Source: Monarcha castaneiventris obscurior (taxonomy: Eukaryota > Chordata > Aves > Passeriformes > Monarchidae). Taken from it: DNA of 64,000 bases. Of the stretch, positions 1 to 13,700 are shown piece by piece. Under the pieces are notes generated by a model. It made no database searches and was not told the DNA's origin. It was given only the letters and a program-made list of their open reading frames with translations. Made by a program: the position numbers and the translations under genes. The stretch lies in contig JAMPIT010000059.1 of NCBI GenBank assembly GCA_026261815.1, positions 22,306,001-22,370,000 on the forward strand, written 5' to 3'. Every line of letters starts with the position of its first letter. The stretch's first letter is position 1.

Positions 1-2719
1 ATCCTGATGCTCTGTTCATTTCTCCTTTGCAGATTTCATTTTCTTATTTTGTCATACTTAAAAAGATTTATCAAAGGGAAAGGAAATGCTTTCTACTCCG
101 TAAAGTGTACAAAATAAATGAGGATTGAAAAATCTTCATTTTCCTTGGTGTCTCATACCTCTCTTGGTAGTTGAAGACCTCTCAAAAAATTGTGATGAAT
201 TAAGAGCTTCCAGTCCCCAGATACATCAGCACAGAGCTGTCACAAGCATAGATAACATAAAATATATATTTAAAATCTGATACATTTATGAAGTGATAAA
301 CAAATCTTTCCATTCCATCTGGATAACAGTCTGTATATATTCCTCCCTATTTTCCAGCTGCACTTCTACAGTTGCATTTTACCACAGGAAAGTCATTCCT
401 TATACAGGAACATTCAAATAAGATAGTTTGAACTTTTACTTTTATAAAAGGTTCGGAGCTTCAAGGCTTGTTTCTTCAAGTCCCTGCTTTTAATTAGCCT
501 AATGTTATACTTTTATTAAAATGTATTTTTCAGTAATCATTAACAGCCCGTCTCTGTTCCATTTTGCAGAAAAAAGCCACTAGTTAAACTATTTATGGTG
601 AAAGTGAATGGCAATAAGTGCTTTAAAAATAAAAATACGAAGGACTGAGGAACCCTTTTTTAACAAAACAGGAACATTTCAATTTCGCCCCCTCACTTCC
701 CACAGTAATTTTAAAGCACCTGCACTGGACAACAACCAGTAAACAACTTTTTAATTAGTTTCTCATATTACTGTCTATTACTCTATGCAAGAACATTGCC
801 CAATATTCACAATAAAGATATACAATGAATACAGAGCTTTCTATAACTTTCTCCCCAGTCTCCCAGTAACAGATCGTGTGAAATAAACACTACGGAGTTA
901 CATTTGGGCATTTTGTTCAGCCTCTTTACTCCAATCACATGAGCTGTTTCAGTGACACAGATGTTAAAACCCTGGGAATAATTTAATCAGCTCTACACTG
1001 AAATGTCAAACATCTTTAACAGAGAAGAGGAAGTTCAGAGAGGAAAATAAATGTTCCTGTGCTGCCCTCCACCTTCTCCTCCTTTCCCCTCAATGAGCTC
1101 TATCCCAACAGATGAATGGACTGAACCAAGTGCAGTAAGTATCCTGTCCAGATGTTGTAAATAGCAATTTTGTCTTCATGTGCTTTTCCAAAAAACATAA
1201 ATTAACATTTTAATTTCATGCAAGTCAGCCGATGGAATATGATCTCAGTCTTAAAAGGTTTGTACTGATAGACCAACCAATTTCTGTCATTGCATCATCA
1301 TAAAACACTGTGAGCAAATTGCTACCAAAACAAACACACCTTTGAGCTGATGAGAAGTCAGAACCTCTTCATATATCCTCCAAAATGACACAATAGATAA
1401 AAACTGAACTTTATTGCAGTGAGCAACTTCTCTATCTCAAAATTCACTTTGCAGAATAAGAGACAAGAAACTTAAAACCAAGCCTGAAATACATAGCAAT
1501 ATCACATTCCCAAATACTTATTTAAGGTCTACTACTTAAGTGATATCCTACTTTGCAGGATCCTTCTTTCCTTTCTCATCTTCAGTAAAGATTTTGTAAT
1601 AGCCAATATCCACTGCCCCTATACAAAGCCACAAACATCTATTCTTGACTGTGAGCTCATTGCTGAAAGGAAGCTGTGACAGTGGACAGGATACTCCTGC
1701 CCTGTTCTTGTCTTTCCATGGGCTTTCCCTAAAGAGTCCTGACAGTTCTCTGGCTCCAGCAGTTGAGGTCACAGTAACAAACACAGTGTCTGTATTTACT
1801 ATTTGCAGTTCAAATTTTATAATCGACAATCCTGGCACATTCTGATTCCAGTACAAGTGGTGAGTTGGAAATAGTCCCTTCCATCAAGGCTTCTCACACC
1901 AGCACATCAAAAATCAATTTTCATTATATTCCAAAAACTATGCACCAGTTTACTTAAACTGGTAATGCTGTTTAAGCTTTATAATTGCAGAACATGGTGA
2001 ACAAAAATAAATTGTTTGCCTCAAATGAGCTGCTTCCTTCACCAAAGATCAATGTAACTATGGCTGGTTGCTTCATCTGTGTTGCAATTCATCCCAAGAC
2101 TGAGAGACCTAAATAAGAAAAGACAGCAAGGATCATTAGCCCACACGTAAAGGCCGGTTCACTCTCTGCTTGCTGTCATTACAAGAGGAATTTGCCAGTG
2201 TTGCACAAAAATAAGAGCAGCTCAACGTTCTGTCTGCACTGTTCCACAAGTTGCAGCACTTCTAGCAAACCACATTTTGTTCTGCCTTTCACATTATTAA
2301 ACCAAAAGAGGAACTCATATGCAATACCCATATTATTGAACTGAACGGCTTTCAAAATGCCACCAGGATGCACAGAAGCAAAAGAAATCAGACTACTTGC
2401 TTTCAGTGAAGAGTGCCACCACCTCCCACAAGAGAATTTTAATTTTACCTCTTTGGAGTATGGTCTCCTTTTAAGAACATAATAAATATCACATTACAAG
2501 TCCAGCTATGTAAAGCATACTCAGCCATATAAACTATGAAGCACCATAGCACAGTTTCCCTTTAAATAAATGACCTCAACTGGTGACTGGGACTGCAATT
2601 AATTTTTTTCCCTTCCAACAGTTTGAAAAATGTATGCAGTGTTGGGCTCCCTCTGTATAGCCTCAGACACAATTAGTGGAGCTCTTACTTTAATTAAACA
2701 ATTTCCTAAGCTTTTTTCC

Positions 2720-2751
<32 letters not shown>

Positions 2752-3308
2752 CACACCCTGCCATCTACTTGACAATGTGAAAAGCAGCTTTACAGACACT
2801 GGCAGGGTCTCCCCTCTTTCAGACCAGCAGAGTTAGTGGCAGAGGGATGCCTTTCCAAACTCACAATAAGATCCCATACTCAAGAAGGAAAAAACAAAAG
2901 CTTTCCAACATAAGGCTTGCAATTTTTTCCACATACTGGTTTCAGAAAGAGCTTGAAAATAGTTCGTCATATCCAGTAGTGCCATAGTTTTTGTCCAAGA
3001 GAGCTCTGCCAGTTAGATGCTGCCACACAGTACTCTGCTTACACAGTGCTACTTGTACCTTTGTATTGTGTCACCTCAGGGAAAGCACATGCTCATAGAA
3101 CCAAAGCAAAGGTATTTTTCAGGGCTTTTGTTTGATTATTTGATTTTTAAATATTAGCTGCAACTTTATAAAGCTAATAAAGTGGCTGCTTGCTGCTACT
3201 ACTCAGTGACAAATTTAGCACACTGTCACTTAAGCAGCTGAGAGCTGGCAACTCAACATTTCTGGTCACAGGGAGGTAGCTAAATAATATCTTTTCATGA
3301 TGTGCTGG
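1..3308. other. AT-rich stretch, no gene seen
   Basis: No exon, RNA gene or recognisable transposon is visible. The longest open frame is about 100 codons (minus strand, 1548-1856) and is overlapped by an open frame on the other strand. Its translation has no motif I recognise. The only distinct element is the poly-T tract at 2720-2744, listed separately. Confidence 0.6.
2720..2744. repeat. poly-T tract (25 bases)
   Basis: An uninterrupted run of T. Read on the minus strand it would be a poly-A, but the sequence upstream on that strand shows no AATAAA signal and no recognisable retrocopy, so I treat it as a simple repeat. Confidence 0.9.
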
Positions 3309-3309
3309 T

Positions 3310-3456
3310 AGCCTGATCTAGTTCAGGTGGTTAGGACACGGTGCTAACAACAGCAAGGTTGTAGATTTAATCTCTGTACAGGCCATTCACTTAAGAGTTG
3401 GATGTGGTGATCCTTCTGGGTCCCTTCCAATTTAGAATATCATGTGATTCTGTGAG
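3310..3456 (+). mobile_element. tRNA-Ile-derived SINE with CR1-like tail (TguSINE1 type)
   Basis: The first 75 bases (3310-3384) align along their whole length to vertebrate tRNA-Ile: an A-box-like TAGTTCAGGTGG at 3319-3330, the anticodon-arm block GTGCTAACAACAGCAAGG at 3341-3358, a decayed B box near 3363-3373, and an acceptor end TACAGGCCA that keeps the tRNA 3' strand. Most differences are C-to-T or G-to-A, as expected from CpG decay. From 3385 the sequence becomes a CR1 3' tail (GAGTTGGATG, then TGGGTCCCTTCCAA, then GTGATTCTGTG). A tRNA-Ile head joined to a CR1 tail is the architecture I know as TguSINE1 of passerine birds; such SINEs use CR1 enzymes for mobility. The Pol III boxes are mutated, so this copy is probably dead. 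A plain tRNA pseudogene is less likely because of the fused tail. Confidence 0.82.
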
Positions 3457-3459
3457 TTC

Positions 3460-3537
3460 ACCCTGCTCTAGGCAGGAGATTGGACTAGGTGACCTACAGA
3501 GATTTTTTTTAAGGCACCTAATTCTGTTATTCTATGT
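3460..3537 (+). mobile_element. CR1 LINE, extreme 3' tail fragment
   Basis: Only about 78 bases remain, but the order of blocks is typical of a CR1 3' end: CCCTGCTCTAGGCAGGAG, then TTGGACTAGGTGACCTACAGAG, then a degraded GGTCCCTTCC region interrupted by a T run, then ATTCTGTTATTCTATG. It starts within a few bases of the end of the SINE and belongs to a different CR1 subfamily from the SINE tail (leading block CTGCTCTAGGCAGG). CR1 copies are usually cut short at the 5' end, so such a short piece is normal. No coding capacity. Confidence 0.75.
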
Positions 3538-6500
3538 GGGAAAGAACAGCCAAATGGTATTGCTTATTTGGTTAAATGTTAACTTTCTAATAAATTTTGT
3601 AGCAAAAAAATAATCATGGGCACTAATCTGTGGGTGAGAAAATGATTGTCTTCTTCTAAACTTTTCTGGCATAGAATCTGCTGTAGACTGAAGCTTTTGA
3701 GAACACAGTTTAAGTCTATATGCAGCAGCAAGTGCAAGAGATACTCGAGAGATTTTACATGTGGTTACTTCCACTGTAGTTTATTAGAAAGCTGCAGTGA
3801 TACTGGGTTCAGTGTGGACTACATCAGCTCTTGTTGGATGACAGACTACAGCAATGAACACAAGCAAAGAGATACCCCTGTCCACCTGTGAAATCTAGTG
3901 AGGTCTTGCAGGGAGCAAATAGATTATATTTCTGTTTAAAGACAGGCAGGTTTTGATTTCCCAGTTTAACTTTTCACAGTGTAGCATGTCCCATCAGTTT
4001 TTCCACACAAACATATTTCTCTACACACAATTGTTGCCAGCTCTCCTGCCTATGGAGTTGCAGAGTCCTGCTGGATGCATGTTTGTAGGTAAACCACTAA
4101 ACTGGAAAAGAATTATAGCAAGAAGTTGTGGGAAGACAGAAAGCTTATAGTTTCAAGTGGTTTCAGTGTTTTAAAATGGAAGTCAATATGTTTGCTCTCT
4201 CTCACTACTTTTTTTTTCCTCCTATTTCCTGAACAGGGAAGACAAAAAAACCCCCTTATTTCTTATTGCTTATTTGATCAAAATAATATTCTAGCAATGA
4301 AAACCTGTCAGGACCTTAAAAACTTGCATTTATTAATCAAATTATGATAGGCAAAATAAGCAGTTTCTTGCTCACTTTTCTTGATACCAACAAGAGGACT
4401 CTCTGTTCTACTGCTCAGCAGTCTTGAAGCATCTTCCGTAGCTGCCTCAGAGGCCAAGAAACACCTCTTGAAAGCCTTCCCTGGGAAACGCTGGCCTCCC
4501 AGGCATGCTATCAGCAGAGGCTCTTCCTGCAGCAGTTCAACACCCCTAGAGGCTGGATCCATTCGAGGATAATTAAGAGCAGGAACCGCTCCATTGTTCT
4601 ATCAAGATTTCTTCTCTAGTTATGTTTTTAAGCCTGATTTAACCCTATGTGGTAACCTACATCCTACTGTCCTCTCACAGCTTACACTCATGTCATAGCA
4701 CAAACACAGCTCCATTTGCAGAAATGTTGACTTTAATTCCTACTTAAAGGAAGATACGTATTCTTAATGACAGTAATAATAAAATGGACCAAAAGCGACC
4801 CACACAAAACTATCCCCACCCGAGTTCCCACACTTGGAAACACACTGCAGCATACAGGGATCCACCTTCCACATGGAAGGTTCAGGTTTCAGTGCAGGCT
4901 CCCTACACTGTCTTACACTAGCAGTTTTACTGCAATTACCTGAGACAGCACAACCGTGCTGAGATACGAGGTCAAACATTGCATTGACAGCTTCAGCCCC
5001 TCTAATCCCATCAACTCTTGGTTCTCTACTGGTGCAAGTCCAGTGGGGAGTGCAAGCATGGAGAGAAATGTTGCCAAAGTTGCAAGCAATCACTATCCTT
5101 GAGCTTTACAAATCATTACAGACCAAGATCAACAATCTTTTTCAAACCACATCTTTGCAGCTGGCTAGCTGTTCCACAGCTCATCTTTTACCTCTCAGGA
5201 CAGGTGGATTGCCTGGCTGATGGAATTGTCGTAGCAATATGGCTGGTCCTCTTGGTGTCACAAAGTCAGCAAATTAGGAATGTTTGTTTAATTCACACTC
5301 CACTTGATTGCTGAACAAAAGACTCCTGTAATTCAACTTTATGCTAGTGACAGGAACACGCTATCTTGCCAAGCACTCAAACCAACGCCTCTGATACAGC
5401 AAAAAATTACTTCTGAGATTCAAGTTAGATGCAAACTTGTCCTGGCAGCAGAAGTTCAGTTTGGAGCATTTAACAAAGTCTAATCTGGGAAGTTTATTTC
5501 TATGAAGATTTTTTTTTTCCCTTTAAATGGAAGATTTGAAGAAATAGCTAAAATGACAATCCTATGACTCATCAAATATAGCAGTGTTTCTAAAAATAGG
5601 AAACATCATCCTCCTAAGACCTAAACCTATTATAGAATTTATTAAAAAATCAAAGCAAAGAGAGATTCCTGAATTACAAGAGCACTTCAGATCTTCTTTT
5701 AATAAGGCTGACAGAGTATAAAGGAATATAAAAAATACAAAATATGTACGAGGAACATTTAGATATTATAAAAGTAGTGCATTACCAGGTGAACAAAGAA
5801 AGACAGGAAGGAAGGAAGGAGGAGATACACATTTTAAAATGAGAGAAAGCTAAATTTCAGACACATTTAGGCACTGCCTGCTGGGACATCTCAAGTACCC
5901 ACAGAATGCTGCACTAAACAAATTGCACTAAAACATTTAATTTGCTCTCTTCAAATTAATATTGTTCTGGAAAAGTAGAGAAAGAATAGAAGTGACAGTG
6001 CTAAAAAAGACATCAGTTACACATAGGTTTTTCAGCTCTGAGGTTTCCATTTGAAATTTCACTCAGCTCAGTCACTAAGCACTACAGAATATGATGATAG
6101 AATAAGATGTCCTCTATCCATTCCTTAGATGTGTGTTTGTCCAAGGCGCTTATTACAGAATTAATCCCACTCAGACTTGTGCTCATTAATCAGATGCCCC
6201 ACTGGTCAGATAACAGTGTTTGAACCACCCACACTGCACCTTCCACAGGGCGCTCAGTCACAAAAAATGATATAAGCAGAACAAAAGCTTCTTTGGAAGA
6301 AAAGTAAGGAGCTGAACGAGACATCAGAGTCCTGCCACACCAATATCCAGCTTATGTTACATTAGCAAGACTACCATGAAGGCAGTGCAGGGGAAAAAAA
6401 ATTAAACATTTCTACAGGATATGAAAACACTTGTCTAACATCAAATTCAGCAAAAGCAAGTTCATCAGCCAATTTCAGTTGTCAATAATATAAAACCATT

Positions 6501-9500
6501 CTGTGTGGTCTAACCCCACAAAAAGAGAGTGAAAAAAATCCAGGGAGACCAGACCTATTTTTTTGGCAAGAAAAATTACCTTTTCCTAAAGGTCCTGTGT
6601 TAGAGTTGCACTTCTCAAACTACCCCTACAGTCAGAAATCAGATCATATATTTAGACATATATATACTTGAATAATTAAAAAGTATCATACCACTTGGGA
6701 AGAGATTTTACTAGTCTTATAGGGCTGAGATTATTAGGGCAATTAATTACATGATGCTCCTGAGAGCAAAGAGATAAGACCTCAACCTGCTAACCCTTAT
6801 GTTTATTGTGTAAAGTCATTTTTCAGCATCAGAACACACTCCATCTGCAATATAACTCCACAGACAAAATTATTTTAGAAAAATTAATTGACTGATACAT
6901 GAGATGGTGCTTTAACATCAACAAGGATCTTAGCTCCTTTTTTGTCCTTAGTTCCTGTTTTGTCTCAAAAATATTTTTTCAGAATCAAATTAACTCCTTC
7001 ATAGCCAGGCTATTATTTTTTTTCTTTTGAGTAGGGCTAGTTCTTTGGCCAGCAGTAGCCTTTAATCATTGGCAAGGCAAAAAAAAATTGTTAACAAGAT
7101 TCAGAAGTATGCATCTGCAGCATAAAACAAACTAAGAATTGTGGCCAGGAACACTTGGCAGCAAAACTGCTGAGACTATTAATTATTACTTATGTTTTCA
7201 TTGGCAGAAGCTACTAAAAAGTTAAAATATATGGTGCACTTTGATATCACAGGGAGCACAGGGAATGATGCCAACTTCAACTCAGTCTAAAATTATGTTT
7301 CAGAAGAAAGAAAAGCATTTACCCACAGATAATGCAGGGGCTCCATTTAGTTTAAGAATGATCATTAAAAAATTCACTAGTATTACAAATTTAGGCTAGC
7401 CAAACTGGAAGGTTAATATTGATTTCCATCAGTTCGGCTTTCAACTTTTTAATATTTGTCAAGGCTAAACCACTTCTAGATTTTCAGCCAAAAGTATCAC
7501 AACCCAGTAGTTTCAAGAAAACTGCTTCTACTTTTCTACTGCATAATTTTTGAGAAATACTGGAGGCCAGAGAAGACAATTATTGTCACTTCTACATAAT
7601 AAATACCCATTTTTAAGAGGTAATTTCTTAACTATTCCCATCCATCATTATCATAACAGGGATGCATGTTGGAGTAGAGAAAGACTGAAAACAGATGTCA
7701 ATAATGTACAGGACAGCAGCCATACCCTCAGCTACCTTCTGCAAGTAAGGTGCTTTTGTGCAGTATTATACAAACAGGTTACTGGATAAATGCCAGTAAA
7801 ACCAAGCAAAGGTGTATGTGAGTTGGAAGAATGGGAGGGAAATGGAAAAGAAGGTGAGCTCTCCAACAGAGACAAAGAAATCGTCCCATCAGCTGCAAAA
7901 ACCCAATGCTAACCCCTTGTGTAAGTTTTTTCCCAGATATAGTTTGTTTTAAATTACTGGTCTTGCTAAAAAATCTCTTTCACCATCCAAGCTCTCTCTT
8001 TTTAGACCATTTTTACCATTTTACTAATTAGAGGTCTTTAAAAAACATATGATATCCTGATCCCAGCCCTTAAGACTGTCATCATTTCCCTCATCAAAAA
8101 TACAACAAGAAAGCATTGGCTTCAGTAGTTTGCCTCCAATTATGTTTGAAGCCAACAAATATAGAATCTATGTTGTAGAAAAAAAGCACACCTTTCCAAA
8201 TTTCACTTTCGGAATGTCAAATGTCAGTTCAAAATTCAACCAGTACCATAAATTTTAGAAAAGGTAGGCCAAATTTCTCCCTCAGCACCATGCTCAGGGG
8301 CCATGAGCAACATTAACAGAATCAAAAGCAGAACTGAAGCTGATGTACAGAGCAGAGACTTGAGACATTAATGTTCATGCATTAAGCCCAGAGAAGGACG
8401 ATCCAACAAAATGTCTAAGTATGGGTCATAAGGCTTGTTCCTGAAAATCAGAAAAAATCCTGTCTGAAAGACGAGCAGCCTTGAATGAGCAGCTCAGCTG
8501 GTATGGAAGGCACCAGTACCCTTTCATCAATTTTTCCAAAGGTTAATTTCTTCCACTACTAAAAGAGTCTTTTCAGTCTGCAGTCGTATGGCTTTAGTTT
8601 CCAGTTGCTGTACCCTACTGTATCTTTTTCTGCTATGTACGTGCTACTTGCTTTTTGGCTAGTAAGTCACCTTTAATTGATCTTGGGAACCTAAAAGCAA
8701 CTGAAGCTTCTCAGTTCCTCCACTGAATAACAATGTGTGTTTTGACTGACTCCCATCACAGTAGGATGCAGCATCCCACCAGGCACTGTACACACCAACG
8801 AGAGCATCTGTTCTCTGTTCTGTCCAGGGCCTTTAAGCAGATCCTCACCAGCTAATGATTATCAGGATCAGACTCATTCTCTCATCCTTAAAGATCTAGC
8901 AAACTCTTGTTTAAGATCACTTGTGCCAGCCACTTTGCTGCTTCAAACACAACTGGTTACCAGCTGGTAATTACTCGGGGTGCTCTACTTTAGAAGATTC
9001 AGGAGCTTCAGAGGCTTTTTTCTAAATCTAGGAGCTGTATATGAGAATTTTAGGTCCAATTCTCTGGGACAAGGGAAGTTTCCAGATTGCTGGGGAAGAG
9101 GGTATTTAGGAGAAAAGAAGCAGAAAGTGGGACTTTACCAAAGGGGCCTGTGGTACAGTCAAAAAGCTAGGAATATACAAGCCACATCTGAGAGTCACCA
9201 AAAGGCATCCACAGACCTGGACAGGATAATGTAAAGTTTGCTGTAGTCCAGAAGGCTACAGCATTGCTGTCCCAGACCAGCAGACAGGTGTCTAAGCAAG
9301 GAGTTATGCAGTTATGCTCACAGCCGTGTCTCATCAGACAATGGCATTGGGTTTTTGGGGTTTTCTTAGCAGGGTGGGTTGGGCTATTTGGAGCAGGGGG
9401 TAGGAAGTTGAGAGGCTTTTAAATATTAGGGCAAAATACACAATATAGAAGTTGCACCAACAAGCTGCACCTGCCTACCAAGTTTCTCATTTTTTCATTT

Positions 9501-10285
9501 CAAGAGAAAAAGAGGAGGTTGCCAACTATGACAGAATGTCCCTCTGTTCTCCCCTTTTCAAACACATTGAGTGCTTCTGTTGTTCCTACTGTATCAGCAG
9601 TCTTACAGCTTTTACCACTGCTAGTTTCTTCCCTTTCATGTCAGTTAGAAAGGATTTTTCACAGAGCACTAACGATGCCTTCTCCAAGTGCTTTCTTTCC
9701 TCAGCTTTTCTACAATGGGACTTGGCAGATATTTTGGGAGATACCATACCAGATTCCCTTTGCTGCAACATACTCGCCTTAATTTTTACGCAAGTAAAAT
9801 TCTCTTCCCAGTGAAGAGGCCATCACATAATTGGCAAGAACTTTAGAGTAGCACCCATTATCCCTCTTTCCCCTGCTTCTGCAAAGTCACTCCCACACCA
9901 CACTGGAGAAAGTATAGCTGGAAACAGTAAAAGAGCATGGCATCACTCAAACCTGCTTGCAAACACAAATTTTAAGCTAACTGCTGCTGTCATAACAGTT
10001 TTTCTCTTCTTATTTTAGGATAAATGAGAAAGACTTGAAGAGAGCAGGAAGAAGAGAGAATTGTACTGGCCCAAGTGAAGAGTTTCCTATTGCACACTTT
10101 CATCCCAAGATTCAATAGTAATGCTCTGACTGAAAGACTGACACATTTAATTTTATGCAGTAGTAAGTTTTGTGGTAGGTTTAAAATTTGGTTTGATGGG
10201 CATGCTGTTAAACCAATGAGAAAGCTGGAAACACCTCTGCAATGTGCATATTTAAAGGAAGGAGGAAGGCCGCAAATTTCCTTTT
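3538..10285. other. Unannotated AT-rich stretch, no gene seen
   Basis: Apart from a GGAA microsatellite near 5805-5823 I see no RNA gene, splice-flanked reading frame or clear transposon. The longest open frame (120 codons, plus strand, 9452-9814) is overlapped by 87- and 61-codon frames and resembles no family I know. A moderately GC-rich piece at 4380-4570 is open on both strands and is not convincing as an exon. Confidence 0.55.
5805..5823. repeat. GGAA microsatellite
   Basis: About four to five tandem GGAA units on the plus strand, ending in GGAGGAG. Simple sequence in otherwise AT-rich DNA. Confidence 0.85.
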
Positions 10286-10760
10286 TGTTCCTGCTTCCCA
10301 CCGAGGGGTGGCTGGGGGGAGGCCTCCGGGCCCCATCCTGGAGCAGGAGCAGGCCCAGGCCCCCACTGGCACAGTGGTGCAGGGCTGGGCTCCAAGAAAA
10401 AACCACCCTGGAGCCACAGGCAGACGAGAAACAGCCATGAGCTGTGGTGCAGCTGGGACTGCGCAGTCTGGGGTCAGCGTAGCCTGTGTGGGGCTGGCAG
10501 GGCCCTTCCACAGCGCCAGCACAGCCCGCGCCGAACCAAAAAACACAACACGCAGCCAACAATGAGAGACAGGATGGGTCTTTCCCCAGTGCCAGGCCAG
10601 AGTGAGATCAACTTCTCATCTGAAGGCTTGCAGATGACAATTTTTCTTCCAAGTCAAAAAGAAGGGAAAGTTAGAGTCATGTGAAAGAGGCTAACATGGC
10701 AACTCCAAGGTCAGTTGTGAAGGAAGGGAAAGGGCGGAGGCGCTTCCAGCGCCGGAGCTT
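10286..10760. other. GC- and CpG-enriched patch, no gene assigned
   Basis: Between 10290 and 10560 and again at 10730-10755 the sequence becomes GC-rich with repeated CpG (for example in GCGCCAGCACAGCCCGCGCC near 10512-10531 and GGCGGAGGCGCTTCCAGCGCC at 10733-10753). The second piece contains a perfect hairpin, GGCGCT-TCC-AGCGCC, at 10739-10753. Several frames on both strands are open, including a 190-codon minus frame (9990-10562). That pattern is what GC-rich, stop-poor sequence gives and does not show coding. It could be a small CpG island, an old GC-rich repeat, or an unrecognised promoter or exon; I cannot decide. Confidence 0.4.
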
Positions 10761-13700
10761 AAATTCTCCTTGCAAGCCATGGTGAGGACTGGAACATTAC
10801 AAATTCTTTCTCTGTAATTTATTAAAGTACATGGGGGGGATCCAAAAATCCTCACGCAGCCTATGGAAAATGCTCAACGCCAGAGCCCATAGGTGTCGTG
10901 AAAGGCTTTTAGAGATTGAAGAAGAGAGCCTTTGCTTTCAGGCTGGAGTAGCTCATCCTTAAAAGACTAAATCCCATGGCTATTATGGCCCATGATTGGC
11001 AGTGTGAGAAGACTGCAAAATCCATGGGAGGGATATTTTTTCACTGCAGCAGATTTTCAGGCAGACTGTTGTTTTGTGAACAATCCCACAGCACAGCAGA
11101 AGAGACTAATTTCCTTAAATATAAAGACAGACTCTTAAGAAAAGGAACACTGACCAAAACCCATGTTTGTTTCTCTTGCGCAGGTTAGTAGAAAGAGAGG
11201 GTACTGGAAGAAAAAGGTGTTTGAAAATTACTTGAATTTCTTATTATTTCTTTTTACTTTTAATTCTGTTAGTAATAAATCTTCTTTATACTGTAACTGT
11301 TTAATTGTGGATCTGTTTTGCCTTGAAATTTTCCACTTTCCTCAATAATCCTTATTTCACCTTATGACAATGAAGTTTTAATTTCCCTTTCTCTGCTCAA
11401 CTATTACAGAAGTAAATAAGATTTTGTGTGCTTGGCACTTAACCAACATCAAACTATGACAACAGTACACACACAATGCCTCAGAATGATATACTGAGAA
11501 AACTACACTTGCTAAGGGCAGAAATGAGTAGGGGGAAAAAATAGTTAAAATGCTATTTTATTTAAAAGAATACATTCAAACATGTATCCTATACCTTCTA
11601 GAGCATGACTGCAGGAATGCTCTAGGAAGGTGCAAGGATGACTACAAATATGCTGGAGCTTCCCCAGTCTGGTCAAAGAAACTGGTGCTTTGGAAAGGTC
11701 ATAGGTGTCACATTAAGAGATGAGGCAGAACTACCAAAAGCCAGTCTGAAATTGGGCTGGGAAGGAGTGGTTGTTCACTTTTTGGTACTCTCAAGGACAA
11801 GACAGCAAGCACCTGCTGGCCACTGTAAGATACCCACTCATCATCTTTAAGTCATTTCCTTGAGAGGAATGCTTTGTTTACATTGCAGGTACAGACAGAG
11901 TTTCAGAACACATATAAAACAAAATATTTCATCAATCATTTGGTCCTCTTTCTACTTTCATGCAACAATGACATTTCAGTGCCAGGAGCTACTGCTGAGC
12001 AACACACATGTTAATACATCACACCTTGAATAACTGGGAGTAAACCAGTTATTCTTAAATGAGAAAATAAGGAAGTTTAAGTGTTTATCCGTTTGAACAA
12101 GGAGGTACTGCACTTGCACTCAGAGTTGAAAATCCACTTGCCCAAGGCAATCTTTCATACATTTTTGTTCTGACTTCAAATTTTTGACACTGCAGCTTTA
12201 AAGAGAGGCCTTAACAAAGAAACCATGCAGCAAAACTGACTTACATGGGGATTTATGTGGTGATGAGACCACACTTGCTGGGTTTCCTTGAGTATTTGAC
12301 AATAATTTTCCTCCCCCTCTAGGTTTGGCACTCATGGGGTCCCTGTGGTGGGTCCAAAGAAATGGTCTCACACTGAGACCTCTGGTAGTTTACAATGAAA
12401 AAACATCTTCATCCTGGAGACTGTCCAAAGATAACTGCATAGCCAGTAATATTTTAGTTCCTTTATTCACTCTTGGAACTTCTGCATTAGTCTTTGGCAA
12501 GGTGAAATCACAGTTAATTTTGCAACATGCAGTCAAAAACTGCACTATTAAAAAAATTATGGACAGTTCACAGGTTATGACTCTTGCACCCTGCAGACAT
12601 AAAAATTCTTAGAAGTCACACTCCAGTGTTGAGTGCCAACCCTGACAACCAGACAAACGCTTAGACTGAGGGGAAAAGAAATGTATATTTAATTCAAAGC
12701 TGAGGTTACATTTGTGAAATATGGACTGAACGGTGCAGAGTGGTTTGGTTTTTCATTTATTGGGCACGTGCCTCATATTATGCTATTTTAAAGGTATAAT
12801 ATTACTATAGAAAGTATACTAAATGACCCCAAACATGTCATGGTATCACCTGACACCACATATTTGATTTCAACATCAAAATCAGTTAAAACGAATTCCA
12901 GGGATTTTTCTTTAATATAAATTTAATTGCTCTAATAAGATATGTGAGCCAAAGACATACTAGCCTTTACCAAGAAGGAAGTCAATTTCATTAGCCTTTC
13001 CTTTAATACAAGGCTGATACTTTGCTAAAGATCAATTCCTGCCTCATTAAGCACAGAAGCAACACTGCTATCTGGTGGTAGTCTCTGGGCAATACACAAT
13101 TTGGCAGCTTTCCACCACTTAAAAGTTCAAAAGGAGAATTTCAGTGAGGACCAAAAAACCCAAAAACCTCACCAGTAACCACAAAAATACACCGCAAACC
13201 AAACCTAAAAGAAGATCGCACAGCAGTCTTATTTCAGGGAGACATTGAGACAGACTTCAGTTATTCTCAGACACCAGAAAGTTCAGATTTATTGAACACA
13301 GTAGAAGACATTTGAAAGGCATCTCAATTCTCCACCCATGAGGTTTCTGTCTCTCTCATCCCTCTGAGACAGGGGAGACTTCACCTTAATCATTGCTGTT
13401 ATCCACCTCAACTGCTTACTATTTAAGTCTGCATCCTTAAAAGCACCATCTTGAATTTCCTCTAAGTGTTCCTTCCTGGGATAATAATTGGCTGCACCGG
13501 TCAGTCTTCTCAGAGGAGGTGCTTCAATAGCCTCATTTTAGAGTCCACAGGACCAAAATAAATCAGCTTCCCCACACTGACTCTTCACCACCCCCAGGAA
13601 GAATCTGTTGGTCCTATCAGATTTCATGATTACAAAGAGACAAAATTAAACCGTGGATGTTTGGCTCCCTAAGCCCCTCAGTGCCTTGGTAAACAAGCTT

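Noticed and set aside
2720..2744. Poly-A tail of a minus-strand processed pseudogene
   Set aside because: No AATAAA and no recognisable mRNA-like body lie upstream on the minus strand.
3310..3384. tRNA-Ile gene
   Set aside because: Pol III boxes and stem bases are mutated and the sequence runs directly into a CR1-like tail, so it is a SINE head rather than a functional tRNA gene.
9452..9814. 120-codon plus-strand open frame
   Set aside because: Overlapped by an 87-codon plus frame and a 61-codon minus frame, with no motif and no splice-flanked structure.
9990..10562. 190-codon minus-strand open frame
   Set aside because: It lies mainly on the GC-rich patch where three further frames (plus 121 and 107 codons, minus 112 codons) are also open. 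The translation has no domain and its amino-acid use follows base composition.
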